Assembly (NCBI RefSeq): GCF_014649875.1
Contig: NZ_BMTW01000008.1
Location: 82,983-146,982 of the forward strand
Direction of reading: 5' to 3'
Source of the DNA: Streptomyces rubiginosohelvolus
GTDB taxonomy: Bacteria; Actinomycetota; Actinomycetes; Streptomycetales; Streptomycetaceae
DNA: 64,000 nucleotides
Shown here: one piece after another, positions 50,259 through 58,740 of the stretch
Position numbering within the stretch: position 1 is the stretch's first letter
How the letters are laid out: the number at the start of each line of letters is the position of its first letter
Program-made: the position numbers and the translations under genes
The notes under the pieces: model-generated
The model's input: the letters and a program-made list of their open reading frames with translations, nothing else
Told to the model about the DNA's origin: nothing
Database searches by the model: none

Positions 50259-51083
50259 TCAGTCGCGGTTTCCCGCGGTGGGCTGGTCGGCCTGGTCCGG
50301 CAGCTCGACGAGGCTGACCAGGTCGGCGATGGACTCGACGACGTGGGACGGGCCGAAGGGGTAGCGGTCGATGTCGGCGACGGTGGTGAGCCCGGTGAGC
50401 ACCAGGAAGGTCTGCATGCCCGCTTCCAGGCCCGCCAGGACGTCGGTGTCCATCCGGTCGCCGATCATGGCGCTGGTCTCGGAGTGCGCGCCGATGGCGT
50501 TCAGCCCGGTCCGCATCATCAGGGGGTTGGGCTTGCCCGCGAAGTACGGGTCCTTGCCGGTGGCCTTGGTGATGAGGGCGGCGACGGAGCCGGTGGCGGG
50601 CAGCGGGCCCTCGGCGGACGGGCCGGTCTCGTCGGGGTTGGTGCAGATGAACCGGGCGCCCGCGTTGATCAGCCGGATCGCCTTGGTGAGCGCCTCGAAG
50701 CTGTACGTACGGGTCTCGCCGAGCACCACGTAGTCCGGGTCGTGGTCGGTGAGGACGTACCCGATGTCGTGCAGGGCGGTGGTGAGGCCGGCCTCGCCGA
50801 TGACGTACGCCGTGCCGCCGGGGCGCTGGTCGTCCAGGAACTGGGCGGTGGCGAGCGCGGAGGTCCAGATGTTCTCCACGGGCACGTCCAGGCCCATGCG
50901 CTGGAGCCGGGCGTGCAGGTCGCGCGCGGTGTAGATGGAGTTGTTGGTGAGGACGAGGAAGGGCAGCCCGGAATCCCGCAGCCGCTTGATGAAGGCATCG
51001 GCGCCGGGGATCGGGATGCCCTCGTGGATGAGGACGCCGTCCATGTCGGTGAGCCAGGAAGTGATGGGCTTGCGCTCTGCCAT
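50259..51083 (-). CDS. HAD-IIA family phosphatase (NagD-like)
   Basis: A 274-aa cytoplasmic HAD hydrolase. Motif I is TDMDGVLIHEG, motif II is FLVLTNNSIY, and motif III-IV is KPNPLMMRTG and MIGDRMDTDVLAGLEAG. A class C2 cap lies between motifs II and III. Family members dephosphorylate UMP, sugar phosphates or phosphoglycolate-like compounds; the substrate here is unknown. ATG 51083. It lies downstream of the exported phosphodiesterase of the phosphonate locus in the same orientation (74-bp gap), so co-transcription is possible. Confidence 0.92.
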   Translation of the reverse strand: MAERKPITSWLTDMDGVLIHEGIPIPGADAFIKRLRDSGLPFLVLTNNSIYTARDLHARLQRMGLDVPVENIWTSALATAQFLDDQRPGGTAYVIGEAGLTTALHDIGYVLTDHDPDYVVLGETRTYSFEALTKAIRLINAGARFICTNPDETGPSAEGPLPATGSVAALITKATGKDPYFAGKPNPLMMRTGLNAIGAHSETSAMIGDRMDTDVLAGLEAGMQTFLVLTGLTTVADIDRYPFGPSHVVESIADLVSLVELPDQADQPTAGNRD

Positions 51084-51157
51084 GTGTCGGGACTCCTGCC
51101 GTACGCACTGCGTGCTGGGGGTGCCCGGACCACGCCGTCCCGGCACCCCCAGCATAA

Positions 51158-52699
51158 TTAGCCGGTGGTGATCTTGACCCCGTCGATCACCCAGTACCAG
51201 TTGTTGCTGCCGGTGTAGTGGAACCGGAAGCTGACGTTGGCGGCCCCGGACGGGACGTTCAGGGTCAGGCTCTGGGGCTGCGAGATCACGTCGGCGGTGT
51301 AGCGCTTCACCTCGACGGGCGTGCCGCCGTTCCAGGAGGCGAGGATGCGGGCGCTCTGGCTGCCCTCCTGCCGGTAGAGGGTGGTGAGGCCGAGCGTCAC
51401 GGTGGACTTGCCCGCGACGGCGTACGCCGGGGTGACGAGCGTGGAGTCGTACGGTCCGGAGGACGCCTTGTCGTCCCACTCGTCGGAGTCGGCGACCGCG
51501 AAGACGCCGCGCGAGCGGACGTTCAGCTCGCGGGACTGGTCGCGCTGGCTGCGGCTCCAGAACTCGTCGGTGGCGAAGGTCCAGCCGCGCCACTCGGTGA
51601 CGCCTCCGGTGCCCATCGCGGAGTTCACGACGGACCAGCCGCTGGGTGCGGTGTGCGTCCAGCCGAGGACGCCCGCCGGGATGCCGGTCTCGTCGACGCG
51701 GGCGGACAGGGCGGGGTGGAGGGTCTCGAAGGGGTCGGTGGAGCGTTCCTGGATCGGCTTGCCGTCGAGGCCCCAGGCCGGGTCGGGGACGATGCCGAGC
51801 TGGTGGAACACGGTGGCGGCGACGTCCACGAGCCGGGTGTCGGCGGGGCGGGCGCCGGCGGCGATGCCCGGGCCCTGGGCGAGGACGAAGGTGCGCCGTT
51901 CCTCGATCGCGCTGCCGCCGTGGCCGCCGGAGTCGGTGTGGCCGTGGTCGGTGGTGACGATGACGGTCCAGCGTTCGGTGGCGTAGGAGGGCCGGGCCCT
52001 GATCGCGGCGAGGAGGCGGCCGAGGTAGCCGTCCTGGACCTCGATGGCCTGGCGGTAGGCGGCGCTGGCGGCTCCGGAGTTGTGTCCGGCGATGTCGGTC
52101 TGGCCGAAGTAGACGAAGAGCACGTCCGGGTTCTGGTTCCGGAGGATCGACTCGGTCTCGGCGGCGATGGTGGCGTCGTGGCCGGTGTAGCCGTCGCGGT
52201 CGCCGTCGAGGACGAGCTTGGCGTCGGCGCCCGGGGTGACGGTGCCCTGGGCGTCCAGGGGCTTCCAGTCGACGGCGGCGTAGGTGGAGAGCTGGGGGCG
52301 GACCTGGGCGAGGCGGGCGAGGAAGCCGGGGTACTTGGCGTAGTTCTTCCCGGCGAAGGAGTTCTCCTTCACGCCGTGCTTGTCGGGCCAGACGCCGGTG
52401 GAGATCGTCGACCAGCCGGGACCCGACGAAGTGGCGGCCATCGGGTTGGCGTACAGCAGCGAGGTGCCGTACGTCCCGTTCGCCATCATCGACGTGAGGT
52501 GCGGGGCGTTCGCGGCGGCGATGACGTCGTGGCGCAGACCGTCCATGCCGACGATGAGCACCTTGTCCTTGCTGGTGCCGTTCGGGAGCGTGGGCGCGGC
52601 ATGGGCGGTGGTGGCGGTGGCGAGCGGGGCGACGGCGGCTGCCGTGGCCGCGGCGGCGGCGGTGGCGAGTACGGAGCGTCGGGACAGGGACCGGGACAC
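51158..52699 (-). CDS. TAT-exported alkaline phosphatase-superfamily phosphodiesterase
   Basis: 513 aa. The twin-arginine signal SRRSVLATAAAAA is followed by an AHA cleavage site. The type I phosphodiesterase/nucleotide pyrophosphatase core has VLIVGMDGLRHDV, FGQTDIAGHNSG and TTDHGHTDSGGHGG metal ligands and a catalytic Ser/Thr region (SSGPGWSTI). The C-terminal ~130 residues form a beta-sandwich like a carbohydrate-binding module. It would act outside the cell on phospho- or phosphono-esters. It is preceded by the same 16-nt element as the phosphonate operon (52754-52769), so it is probably co-regulated, perhaps freeing aminoethylphosphonate from conjugates. Confidence 0.85.
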   Translation of the reverse strand: MSRSLSRRSVLATAAAAATAAAVAPLATATTAHAAPTLPNGTSKDKVLIVGMDGLRHDVIAAANAPHLTSMMANGTYGTSLLYANPMAATSSGPGWSTISTGVWPDKHGVKENSFAGKNYAKYPGFLARLAQVRPQLSTYAAVDWKPLDAQGTVTPGADAKLVLDGDRDGYTGHDATIAAETESILRNQNPDVLFVYFGQTDIAGHNSGAASAAYRQAIEVQDGYLGRLLAAIRARPSYATERWTVIVTTDHGHTDSGGHGGSAIEERRTFVLAQGPGIAAGARPADTRLVDVAATVFHQLGIVPDPAWGLDGKPIQERSTDPFETLHPALSARVDETGIPAGVLGWTHTAPSGWSVVNSAMGTGGVTEWRGWTFATDEFWSRSQRDQSRELNVRSRGVFAVADSDEWDDKASSGPYDSTLVTPAYAVAGKSTVTLGLTTLYRQEGSQSARILASWNGGTPVEVKRYTADVISQPQSLTLNVPSGAANVSFRFHYTGSNNWYWVIDGVKITTG

Positions 52700-52751
52700 G
52701 TGATCCTCCAGGGAGAGGGCGGGCCGAGCGGGGACGGGACGTGAACTGCCT

Positions 52752-52769
52752 TCTGGACCAGACCCGTTA
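52752..52769 (-). promoter_or_regulatory. Shared operator/promoter element upstream of the phosphodiesterase
   Basis: TCTGGACCAGA is a perfect 5-bp-arm palindrome continuing into CCCGTTA. On the minus strand this reads TAACGGGTCTGGTCCAGA, about 55-70 nt before the start codon. It is identical over 16 nt to 58676-58691. It is the probable binding site of the GntR regulator of the locus. A partial third copy GGTCCAGA is at 52793-52800. Confidence 0.7.
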
Positions 52770-52834
52770 CTCTTACGAGATATTTTGGGCCGGGTCCAGA
52801 CGTTCGCAGGAATCCGTGGCCGAGAGGTGGCCGG

Positions 52835-53902
52835 TCAGCTTCCGGTGGCCGACTTCCAGGCGTCGATGTACGTGTCCAGGTTGGCGCCGATGTCCGCCCA
52901 GTCGGGCTCGAAGATCTCCACGCCTTCCATCAGCCCGGCCAGTTCGACGGCGTTGGCGTCGGTGGCCTTGACGTCCTTGCGGGCGGCGAAGCCCCCGCCG
53001 ACCGCGCTGACGTCGCGCTGGGCCTGCTCGGAGAGCATGAAGTCGAGCAGCTTCTTGCCGTTCTCGCTGTGCGGGGCCTTCGCGACGAGCCCGGCCGCGT
53101 ACGGCAGGGCGAAGCTGGTGGGCCTTCCGTCGCCCTTGGCCGGGAACCAGATGGAGAGGTTGGGCATGTCCTTGGACTGGGCGAAGTTCATCTGGACGTC
53201 CCCGTTGGCGACGAGGAGTTCACCCTTGTCGACCTTGGGGGCGAGCTTGCCGGTGGAGGCGGACGGGCCGACGTTGTTGGTCTGGAGCTTCTTCAGGTAG
53301 GCCATGGCCGGCTCCTTTCCGCCGAAGTCGTGCATGGCCTTGATGAGGACGGCGGTGCCGTCGCCCGCGACGCCGGGGGTGGAGTACTGGACCTTCTCCT
53401 TGTACGCGGGGTCGAGCAGGTCCTCCCAGGTGCGGGGCGGGGTCTTCAGCTCCTTCTTGTTGTGGATGAAGCCGAAGTAGTTGTTCACGACGGAGGTCCA
53501 CTTGCCGTCGGGCGCCCGGTCGGCGCCGTCGACCTGGTCGGCACCCTTGGGCTCGTACGCGGTCAACAGCCCCTTCTTGTCGGCCTGCTGGATGAAGGGC
53601 GGGAGGGTGACGAGCACGTCGGCCTGGGTGTTGGACTTCTCGCGGGCGGCGCGCTGCACCATCTCGCCGGAGCCGCCCTCGACGTACTTCACCTCGATGC
53701 CGGTCTGCTTCTCGAAGTCCTTGAAGACCTTGTCGTACCAGCCGTCGCCGTTCTCGCCCTTGAGGCCGTCGGCACTGTAGACGGTGACGGACTTGGCGTC
53801 GGACGCGGCGGAGGAGCCGCCGCAGGCGGTGAGGGTGAGGGCGGTGAGGCCGGCCAGGGGGAGGGCGAGGGTGCGGGCGGGGATGCGGACAGGGTTACGC
53901 AT
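52835..53902 (-). CDS. 2-aminoethylphosphonate-type ABC substrate-binding lipoprotein (PhnS-like)
   Basis: A 355-aa extracellular binding protein of the iron/AEP family (SBP type 2). The lipobox is TALTLTACGG. The mature part begins SVTVYSADGLKGENG and contains VEGGSGEMVQRAAREKSN, VVNNYFGFIHNKKELKTP and a C-terminal FEPDWADIGAN. That pattern matches proteins annotated 2-aminoethylphosphonate ABC transporter substrate-binding. It is last gene of the locus's main operon (30 bp after the permease gene). Specificity is inferred from the neighbouring phosphonatase-like HAD and FAD oxidoreductase genes. Confidence 0.83.
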   Translation of the reverse strand: MRNPVRIPARTLALPLAGLTALTLTACGGSSAASDAKSVTVYSADGLKGENGDGWYDKVFKDFEKQTGIEVKYVEGGSGEMVQRAAREKSNTQADVLVTLPPFIQQADKKGLLTAYEPKGADQVDGADRAPDGKWTSVVNNYFGFIHNKKELKTPPRTWEDLLDPAYKEKVQYSTPGVAGDGTAVLIKAMHDFGGKEPAMAYLKKLQTNNVGPSASTGKLAPKVDKGELLVANGDVQMNFAQSKDMPNLSIWFPAKGDGRPTSFALPYAAGLVAKAPHSENGKKLLDFMLSEQAQRDVSAVGGGFAARKDVKATDANAVELAGLMEGVEIFEPDWADIGANLDTYIDAWKSATGS

Positions 53903-53931
53903 GGGATTTCTCCGGAAGGTCAGGGTGGGGA

Positions 53932-54729
53932 TCAGCGGTAGGAGGCGCGGGTCCGGATGCGGGAGACGGCGGCCAGGACGAGGAGCGTCGACGCCATCAG
54001 GACCACGGCGAGGGCGGCGCCGGTGAAGAGCGAGCCCCGGTCGGTGGCGGCGAAGATCTGCACCGGCAGCGGGGTCCAGTCCGGCGGGTAGAGCATCATC
54101 GTGGCGCTCAACTCCCCCATGGACAGGGCGAAGCAGAGCCCGACGGCCGAGGTGAGCGAGGGCAGCAGCAGCGGCAGCTTCACCCGCCACAGAACCCGTG
54201 CGGGGCTCGCGCCGAGACCGGCGGCGGCCTGTTCGTACATCGGGTCCAGACGGCGTACGGCGGCGGCGACCGACTGGTAGGCGAAGGCGGTGACGAGCAC
54301 GGTGTGGGCGAGGATCACGATCCACCGCGTCCCGTTGAGCAGCACGGGCGGCTGGCTGTAGGCCACCAGCACCGCGAGTCCGACGACCACCGAGGGCACG
54401 GCGACCGGCAGGATGAACAGGGCGTCCAGGAGCCGCTTTCCGCGGGTGCGGAGAGAGGCGGCGGCGAGCGCGGCCCAGCCGCCGAGGGTGAGGGCCAGCA
54501 CGCTCGCGGCGAGAGCGGTGACCAGGCTGGTGGTCAGCGCCTGGAGCGAGTCGCCGCTCGTCGCGGCGGCGTAGCGCTCGACGGTGGGCCCGGAGGGGAA
54601 GGCCCCGGACCAGTTCGTGGCGAGGGACGCGGCGAGGATGACGAGCAGCGGCACCGCGAACAGCGGGACGAAGAGGAGCAGGAAGACGGCCCAGGTGGCC
54701 CACTTCCCGGCCCGGCTATGCACCAGCAC
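53932..54729 (-). CDS. AEP-type ABC transporter permease 2 (PhnV-like)
   Basis: A 265-aa inner-membrane permease with about six helices. The EAA-type loop is PMYEQAAAGLGASPARVLWRVKLP. It begins with GTG at 54729, overlapping the upstream permease gene by 14 bp. PDWTPLPVQIFAATDRG near the C-terminus is typical of this phosphonate/iron permease group. Confidence 0.83.
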   Translation of the reverse strand: MLVHSRAGKWATWAVFLLLFVPLFAVPLLVILAASLATNWSGAFPSGPTVERYAAATSGDSLQALTTSLVTALAASVLALTLGGWAALAAASLRTRGKRLLDALFILPVAVPSVVVGLAVLVAYSQPPVLLNGTRWIVILAHTVLVTAFAYQSVAAAVRRLDPMYEQAAAGLGASPARVLWRVKLPLLLPSLTSAVGLCFALSMGELSATMMLYPPDWTPLPVQIFAATDRGSLFTGAALAVVLMASTLLVLAAVSRIRTRASYR

Positions 54730-55630
54730 GGCGGCTCACCACCCGGTAGAGGCTGTAAAGGCCCACGGAGATCGCGATGTTGACGACGGCGACGACGCAG
54801 GCGGCCGGGTAGTCCGACTCCAGGATCGCCTTGCTGTAGACGAGCATCGGCAGCGTGGTGACGTCCTTGGCCCCGGTGAACAGGACGATCCCGAACTCGT
54901 TGAGGCACATCACGAGCACGAGGCTGCCGCCTGCCGCGAGTGCCGGGAGCGCCTCGGGCAGGATCACCTGCCGGATGATCCGGACGGGCCCGGCGCCGAG
55001 CGAGGAGGCCACCTCCAGCTGTCCGGTGTCGAGTTGGGAGAACGCGGCGAGCAGCGGGCGCATCACGAACGGGGTGAAGTAGGTGATCTCGGCGAGCAGG
55101 ACACCCCAGGGGGTGGTCAGGAAGTGAAAGGGCCCGTCGGCCGCCCCGGTGACGTCGGTCCAGAGCCCGTTGGCCATGCCGACCGAGCCGTAGATGAACA
55201 GCAGGGCGAGCGTGATGAGGAAGGACGGGAAGGAGAGGAAGACGTCGACGAACCGGGCGACCGCCTTCCCGCCGGGGAACGGGACGAACGCGATGACCAG
55301 CGCGAGGACGAAGCCGAGGACCAGGCAGCCCACGGTCGATCCGACGGCGAGCCACACGGTGGTGGTGAGCGCGTCGCGGAAGACCTCGGAGGCGAAGACG
55401 TCGGCGTACGGGTCGAGCGAGACGCCGCCCCCGTCGTCCGGGGTGACGGACTGCTGGAGGACGAGGGCCAGCGGGTAGAGGAACGCGAGGGCGAGGACGG
55501 CGACGGGCGGCAGCGCCCAGACCCAGGCGGGGACGGTACGGGACCGGGCGGGGCCGGGACCGGGTGCGGTTGCTGCGGGGGCACGTTCGCCCGGGGTGCG
55601 GGGGACGGTGGTGGTGGCGGAGGGGGTCAT
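54716..55630 (-). CDS. AEP-type ABC transporter permease 1 (PhnU-like)
   Basis: A 304-aa membrane permease. The Pro/Ala-rich N-terminus (about residues 1-35) is followed by helices starting WVWALPPVAVLALAFLYPLAL. TPWGVLLAEITYFTPFVMRPLLAAFSQ and the loop QLEVASSLGAGPVRIIRQVILP form the ATPase-docking region. The ATG overlaps the ATPase gene's stop as ATGA. Confidence 0.83.
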   Translation of the reverse strand: MTPSATTTVPRTPGERAPAATAPGPGPARSRTVPAWVWALPPVAVLALAFLYPLALVLQQSVTPDDGGGVSLDPYADVFASEVFRDALTTTVWLAVGSTVGCLVLGFVLALVIAFVPFPGGKAVARFVDVFLSFPSFLITLALLFIYGSVGMANGLWTDVTGAADGPFHFLTTPWGVLLAEITYFTPFVMRPLLAAFSQLDTGQLEVASSLGAGPVRIIRQVILPEALPALAAGGSLVLVMCLNEFGIVLFTGAKDVTTLPMLVYSKAILESDYPAACVVAVVNIAISVGLYSLYRVVSRRAGA

Positions 55631-56715
55631 GGGCCGACCCCCGCCGAGTCGCCGGCCCCCGCTCCCGCAGGGAGCAGTACCGCGTCCTCGGTGGCGAAGT
55701 GCAGGGTGACGGGGTCGCCGATGGCCGGGGGTTCGCGCAGTTCGCGGAGGTCGGCCATGACGCGGTGGCCGTCGACGTCGGCGTGGACGCGGTGGGTGGA
55801 GCCGCGCCACTGGACCTCGGTGACGCTGCCGGTCAGCGCGTTGGGCCCGTCGCCGAGGCCGACCAGATGCGGCCGGACGCAGAGGGTGGCGGTGGCGCCG
55901 GGTGCGGCGGCTTCCACGGGCACACGGAGGGAGCGGTCGCCGAGCCGGACGGCCCCTTCCCCGCTCACGGTGACCGGGAGCAGGTTGGCGTTGCCGACGA
56001 ACGAGGCGGTGAACTCCGTACGGGGTCGGCGGTAGAGCTCCTCGGGGGTGCCGCAGTCCTGGAGCCGGGAGCGGTCCATGACGGCGATCCGGTCGGCGAG
56101 GGTCAGCGCCTCGACCTGGTCGTGGGTGACGTACAGGATGGAGACGTCCGGCAACTCGCGGTGCAGCCGGGCTAGTTCGGCGAGCATCCCGGAGCGGAGG
56201 CGGGCGTCGAGGGCAGAGAGCGGTTCGTCCAGGAGCAGGACGCCGGGCCGGATGGCGAGGGCGCGGGCGATGGCGACGCGCTGCTGCTGGCCGCCGGAGA
56301 GTTCGCGGGGGTGCCGGTCGGCGTACGCGGCCATGCCGACGAGTTCGAGGGCCTCGGTGACACGGCCGGGGATCTCGGCCTTCGGGGTGCGGTGGGCCTT
56401 GAGCCCGAAGGCCACGTTGTCCTTGACCTTGAGGTGCGGGAAGAGGGCGTACTGCTGGACGACCATGCCGATGCCGCGCCGGTGCGGGGGCAGGGCGGTG
56501 ACGTCCCGGCCGCCGAGGAACACCCGCCCGGCGGCGGGCCGGACGAACCCGGCGACGGCGCGCAGGGCGGTGGTCTTGCCGGAGCCGGAGGGCCCGAGGA
56601 GGGCCATCACCTCGCCGGGTTCGACGGTGAGGTCGAGCCGGTCGAGGACGACGGTCCCGCCGTAGGCGACGGTGACGCCGTCGAAGCGGATGCCGCTGGG
56701 GGCGGGGGCGTTCAC
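55627..56715 (-). CDS. AEP-type ABC transporter ATP-binding protein (PhnT-like)
   Basis: A 362-aa ATPase. Walker A is GPSGSGKTT, Q-loop MVVQQYALFPHL, signature ELSGGQQQRVAIARAL, Walker B VLLLDEPLSALDARLR, and switch His VTHDQVEAL. A C-terminal TOBE domain (about 265-355) regulates it. It begins with GTG overlapping the HAD stop (GTGA). Its position between the catabolic genes and permeases marks a single operon. Confidence 0.88.
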   Translation of the reverse strand: MNAPAPSGIRFDGVTVAYGGTVVLDRLDLTVEPGEVMALLGPSGSGKTTALRAVAGFVRPAAGRVFLGGRDVTALPPHRRGIGMVVQQYALFPHLKVKDNVAFGLKAHRTPKAEIPGRVTEALELVGMAAYADRHPRELSGGQQQRVAIARALAIRPGVLLLDEPLSALDARLRSGMLAELARLHRELPDVSILYVTHDQVEALTLADRIAVMDRSRLQDCGTPEELYRRPRTEFTASFVGNANLLPVTVSGEGAVRLGDRSLRVPVEAAAPGATATLCVRPHLVGLGDGPNALTGSVTEVQWRGSTHRVHADVDGHRVMADLRELREPPAIGDPVTLHFATEDAVLLPAGAGAGDSAGVGP

Positions 56716-57470
56716 GCTTCGGCCCGCGCGACGGGGTCGGGTCGTTCGTCCGCCTCGGCCCGCGCGATGAGGTCGGGCAGTTCGGCGACGGACCCGAGGA
56801 CGTGGGTCGCGCCGTGCCGGGCCAACTGGTCCTTGTCGTGGGCGCCGGTGAGGACCCCGGCGACGATCCCGGCGCCGGAGCGTACGCCGCTGAGCATGTC
56901 GTACGAGGTGTCGCCCGCCACCACGGCCCGGCGGACGTCGGCCACGGCCCCGGTGCGGAGGAAGGCGGCCAGCACCATGTCCGGGAAGGGCCGGCCCCGG
57001 CCGCCCGCGTCGGCGGGGCAGAGGGTGAGCGGGACGAGGTCCTGCCAGCCGAGGGCGGCGAGGATGGCGTCCTGGGTGGTGCGGGCGAAGCCGGTGGTCA
57101 GGACGACGGTACGGCCTTCGGCGGCGAGGCGTTCGACGGCGGCGCGGGCGCCGGGGAGCGGGGCGATGCGGCCGCCGTCGACGAGTTCCCCGTACGCCTC
57201 CTCGAAGGCGGTGTTGGCGCACTGCGCGCGCTCCTCGACACCGAAGAGGTACCGGAAGACGGAGATCTTGGACTCGCCCATGGTGGCTCGTACGTAGGCG
57301 AGTTGACGGGCGTGCTCGTCCGATCCGGGTCGTACGCCGAGGCGTTGGGCGGCGGTGGAGAAGGCCTGCTCGACGAGGCCGCCGTCGGCGACGGTGGTGC
57401 CGGCCATGTCGAGGACGACGAGGTTGTAGGGGTCGCGCGAGATGTCGGTGTTGTCGGTCGGGGAAGTCAT
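56712..57470 (-). CDS. Phosphonatase-like HAD hydrolase (PhnX-like)
   Basis: A 252-aa HAD protein. The nucleophile motif is VVLDMAGTTVADGG, motif II region VVLTTGFART, and motif IV VAGDTSYDMLSG. The cap contains ATMGESKISVFRYLFG, whose Lys matches the position of the Schiff-base Lys of phosphonoacetaldehyde hydrolase. This corresponds to the group described as phosphonatase-like hydrolases (TIGR03351). It would cleave the C-P bond of phosphonoacetaldehyde or a relative to an aldehyde and phosphate. It lies five bases after the FAD oxidoreductase gene, whose product may generate its substrate. Confidence 0.87.
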   Translation of the reverse strand: MTSPTDNTDISRDPYNLVVLDMAGTTVADGGLVEQAFSTAAQRLGVRPGSDEHARQLAYVRATMGESKISVFRYLFGVEERAQCANTAFEEAYGELVDGGRIAPLPGARAAVERLAAEGRTVVLTTGFARTTQDAILAALGWQDLVPLTLCPADAGGRGRPFPDMVLAAFLRTGAVADVRRAVVAGDTSYDMLSGVRSGAGIVAGVLTGAHDKDQLARHGATHVLGSVAELPDLIARAEADERPDPVARAEA

Positions 57471-57475
57471 GTGGT

Positions 57476-58600
57476 TCACCAGCCCAGTTGGTCGGCGGTC
57501 GTTTCGGCGATGGCGGGCGAGCACGTCATGCCGCGCCCGCCGGGTCCGGTGACGAGCCAGACCCCGTCGCGCACCTGCTGCCGGTGGACGACGCGTGCGG
57601 TGTCGGTGCACTGGGCGTAGACGCCCGCCCAGCGGTGGCGGATACGCGGCAGCGGGCGGCCGAGGAAGGCCTCGACGACCCGGGTGAGGTGCTCGTACGG
57701 CTCCTCGACGGTGTCGAAGGCGAAGGGGTGCTCGTACTCGTGGGTGTCGCCGATGGTCAGCCCGCCGTCGCGGCGCTGGACCATGAGGAGCTGCATGCGG
57801 TGCTCGGCGGCGACGGGGTCCTGGGCCTGTCCGGCGTTGAGGGCGTCGAGCGCCTCGCCCCGGTAGGCGGGGTAGTAGCGGAAGCTGTCGGCGTCGGCGA
57901 CGGAGGTGGTGAGGGGCTCACCGAGGGGGTCGGTCTGCATCATCTGGAGGCGGACGCGGCGTACGGGCAGCTCGGGCCCGGCGAGTTCGCGGACGAGCCC
58001 GCCGAGCCAGGCGCCGGTGGCGAGGATGACGGCGTCGCCGGTGTGGACGTCGCCGTGGTCGTCGCGCACCGATGCGGTCCCGACGACCTCGCGGACCTCG
58101 CGGCCGCCGAGGTAGGTGTACCGTCCGGAGGCCAGCAGCTCCTGCTTCAGGGCGAGTTGGGCGGTGCGGGGCTCGACGGCCGCGTCCCGCTCGCACCACA
58201 GGGCGGCGGTGAACGCGCCGCGCAGGGCCGGGTTGACCGCCCGGGCCTCGTCGGCGGTGAGCAGCTTGTAGCCGCGTGCCGCCGCGTCGGGCCGGGCGAC
58301 GGCCGCCTCGGCGACGGCGACCTCGCGTGCGGTCCGCAGCGGGGTGAGCGAGCCACAGGCCCGGAAGCCGAGCCCGGGCACCCGCTCACCGATGCCTTCC
58401 CACAACTCACGGGCGCGCAGGGCGGTTTCCAGCTCCTCGCCACCGGCCCGCCCGCTGATCCATATCTGTCCGAAATTGCGGAGCGATGCCCCGCGCGCCT
58501 CGCTCTCGCGCTCGATCTGTACGACCTCGTGGCCGCGGCTGACTGCGTGCCAGGCGTGCATGGTTCCCACCACGCCGGCTCCTACGACGATGACTCTCAC
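57476..58600 (-). CDS. Phosphonate-locus FAD-dependent oxidoreductase (HpnW-type)
   Basis: A 374-aa DAO-family flavoenzyme. The FAD loop is VIVVGAGVVGTMHAWHA. ASLRNFGQIWISG and a C-terminal GPGGRGMTCSPAIAE complete the fold. It matches the TIGR03364-type oxidoreductases that co-occur with phosphonatase-like HADs, thought to deaminate or demethylate aminoethylphosphonates by oxidation of the C-N bond. The GTG at 58600 is chosen because AGGAG lies ten bases upstream. It is first gene of the operon and is preceded by the shared element at 58674-58691. Confidence 0.87.
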   Translation of the reverse strand: MRVIVVGAGVVGTMHAWHAVSRGHEVVQIERESEARGASLRNFGQIWISGRAGGEELETALRARELWEGIGERVPGLGFRACGSLTPLRTAREVAVAEAAVARPDAAARGYKLLTADEARAVNPALRGAFTAALWCERDAAVEPRTAQLALKQELLASGRYTYLGGREVREVVGTASVRDDHGDVHTGDAVILATGAWLGGLVRELAGPELPVRRVRLQMMQTDPLGEPLTTSVADADSFRYYPAYRGEALDALNAGQAQDPVAAEHRMQLLMVQRRDGGLTIGDTHEYEHPFAFDTVEEPYEHLTRVVEAFLGRPLPRIRHRWAGVYAQCTDTARVVHRQQVRDGVWLVTGPGGRGMTCSPAIAETTADQLGW

Positions 58601-58673
58601 GTCGGCCACGCTCCTGGGGGCGGGTGTCCCGGACGCGTCCGGTCGTCGACGGGACGGTGAACGACCCCGCAAG

Positions 58674-58691
58674 TTTGGACCAGACCCGTTA
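58674..58691 (-). promoter_or_regulatory. Shared operator/promoter element upstream of the phosphonate operon
   Basis: TTTGGACCAGACCCGTTA: 16 nt identical to 52754-52769, located 74-91 nt before the FAD oxidoreductase GTG and just after the regulator gene. On the minus strand CATAAC precedes GGGTCTGGTCC and may be a -10 box overlapping the operator. Confidence 0.7.
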
Positions 58692-58740
58692 TGTTTTCGT
58701 GATCAGAGAAGGGTGCGCGGCGGGCGGTGATCCGGCCCCC

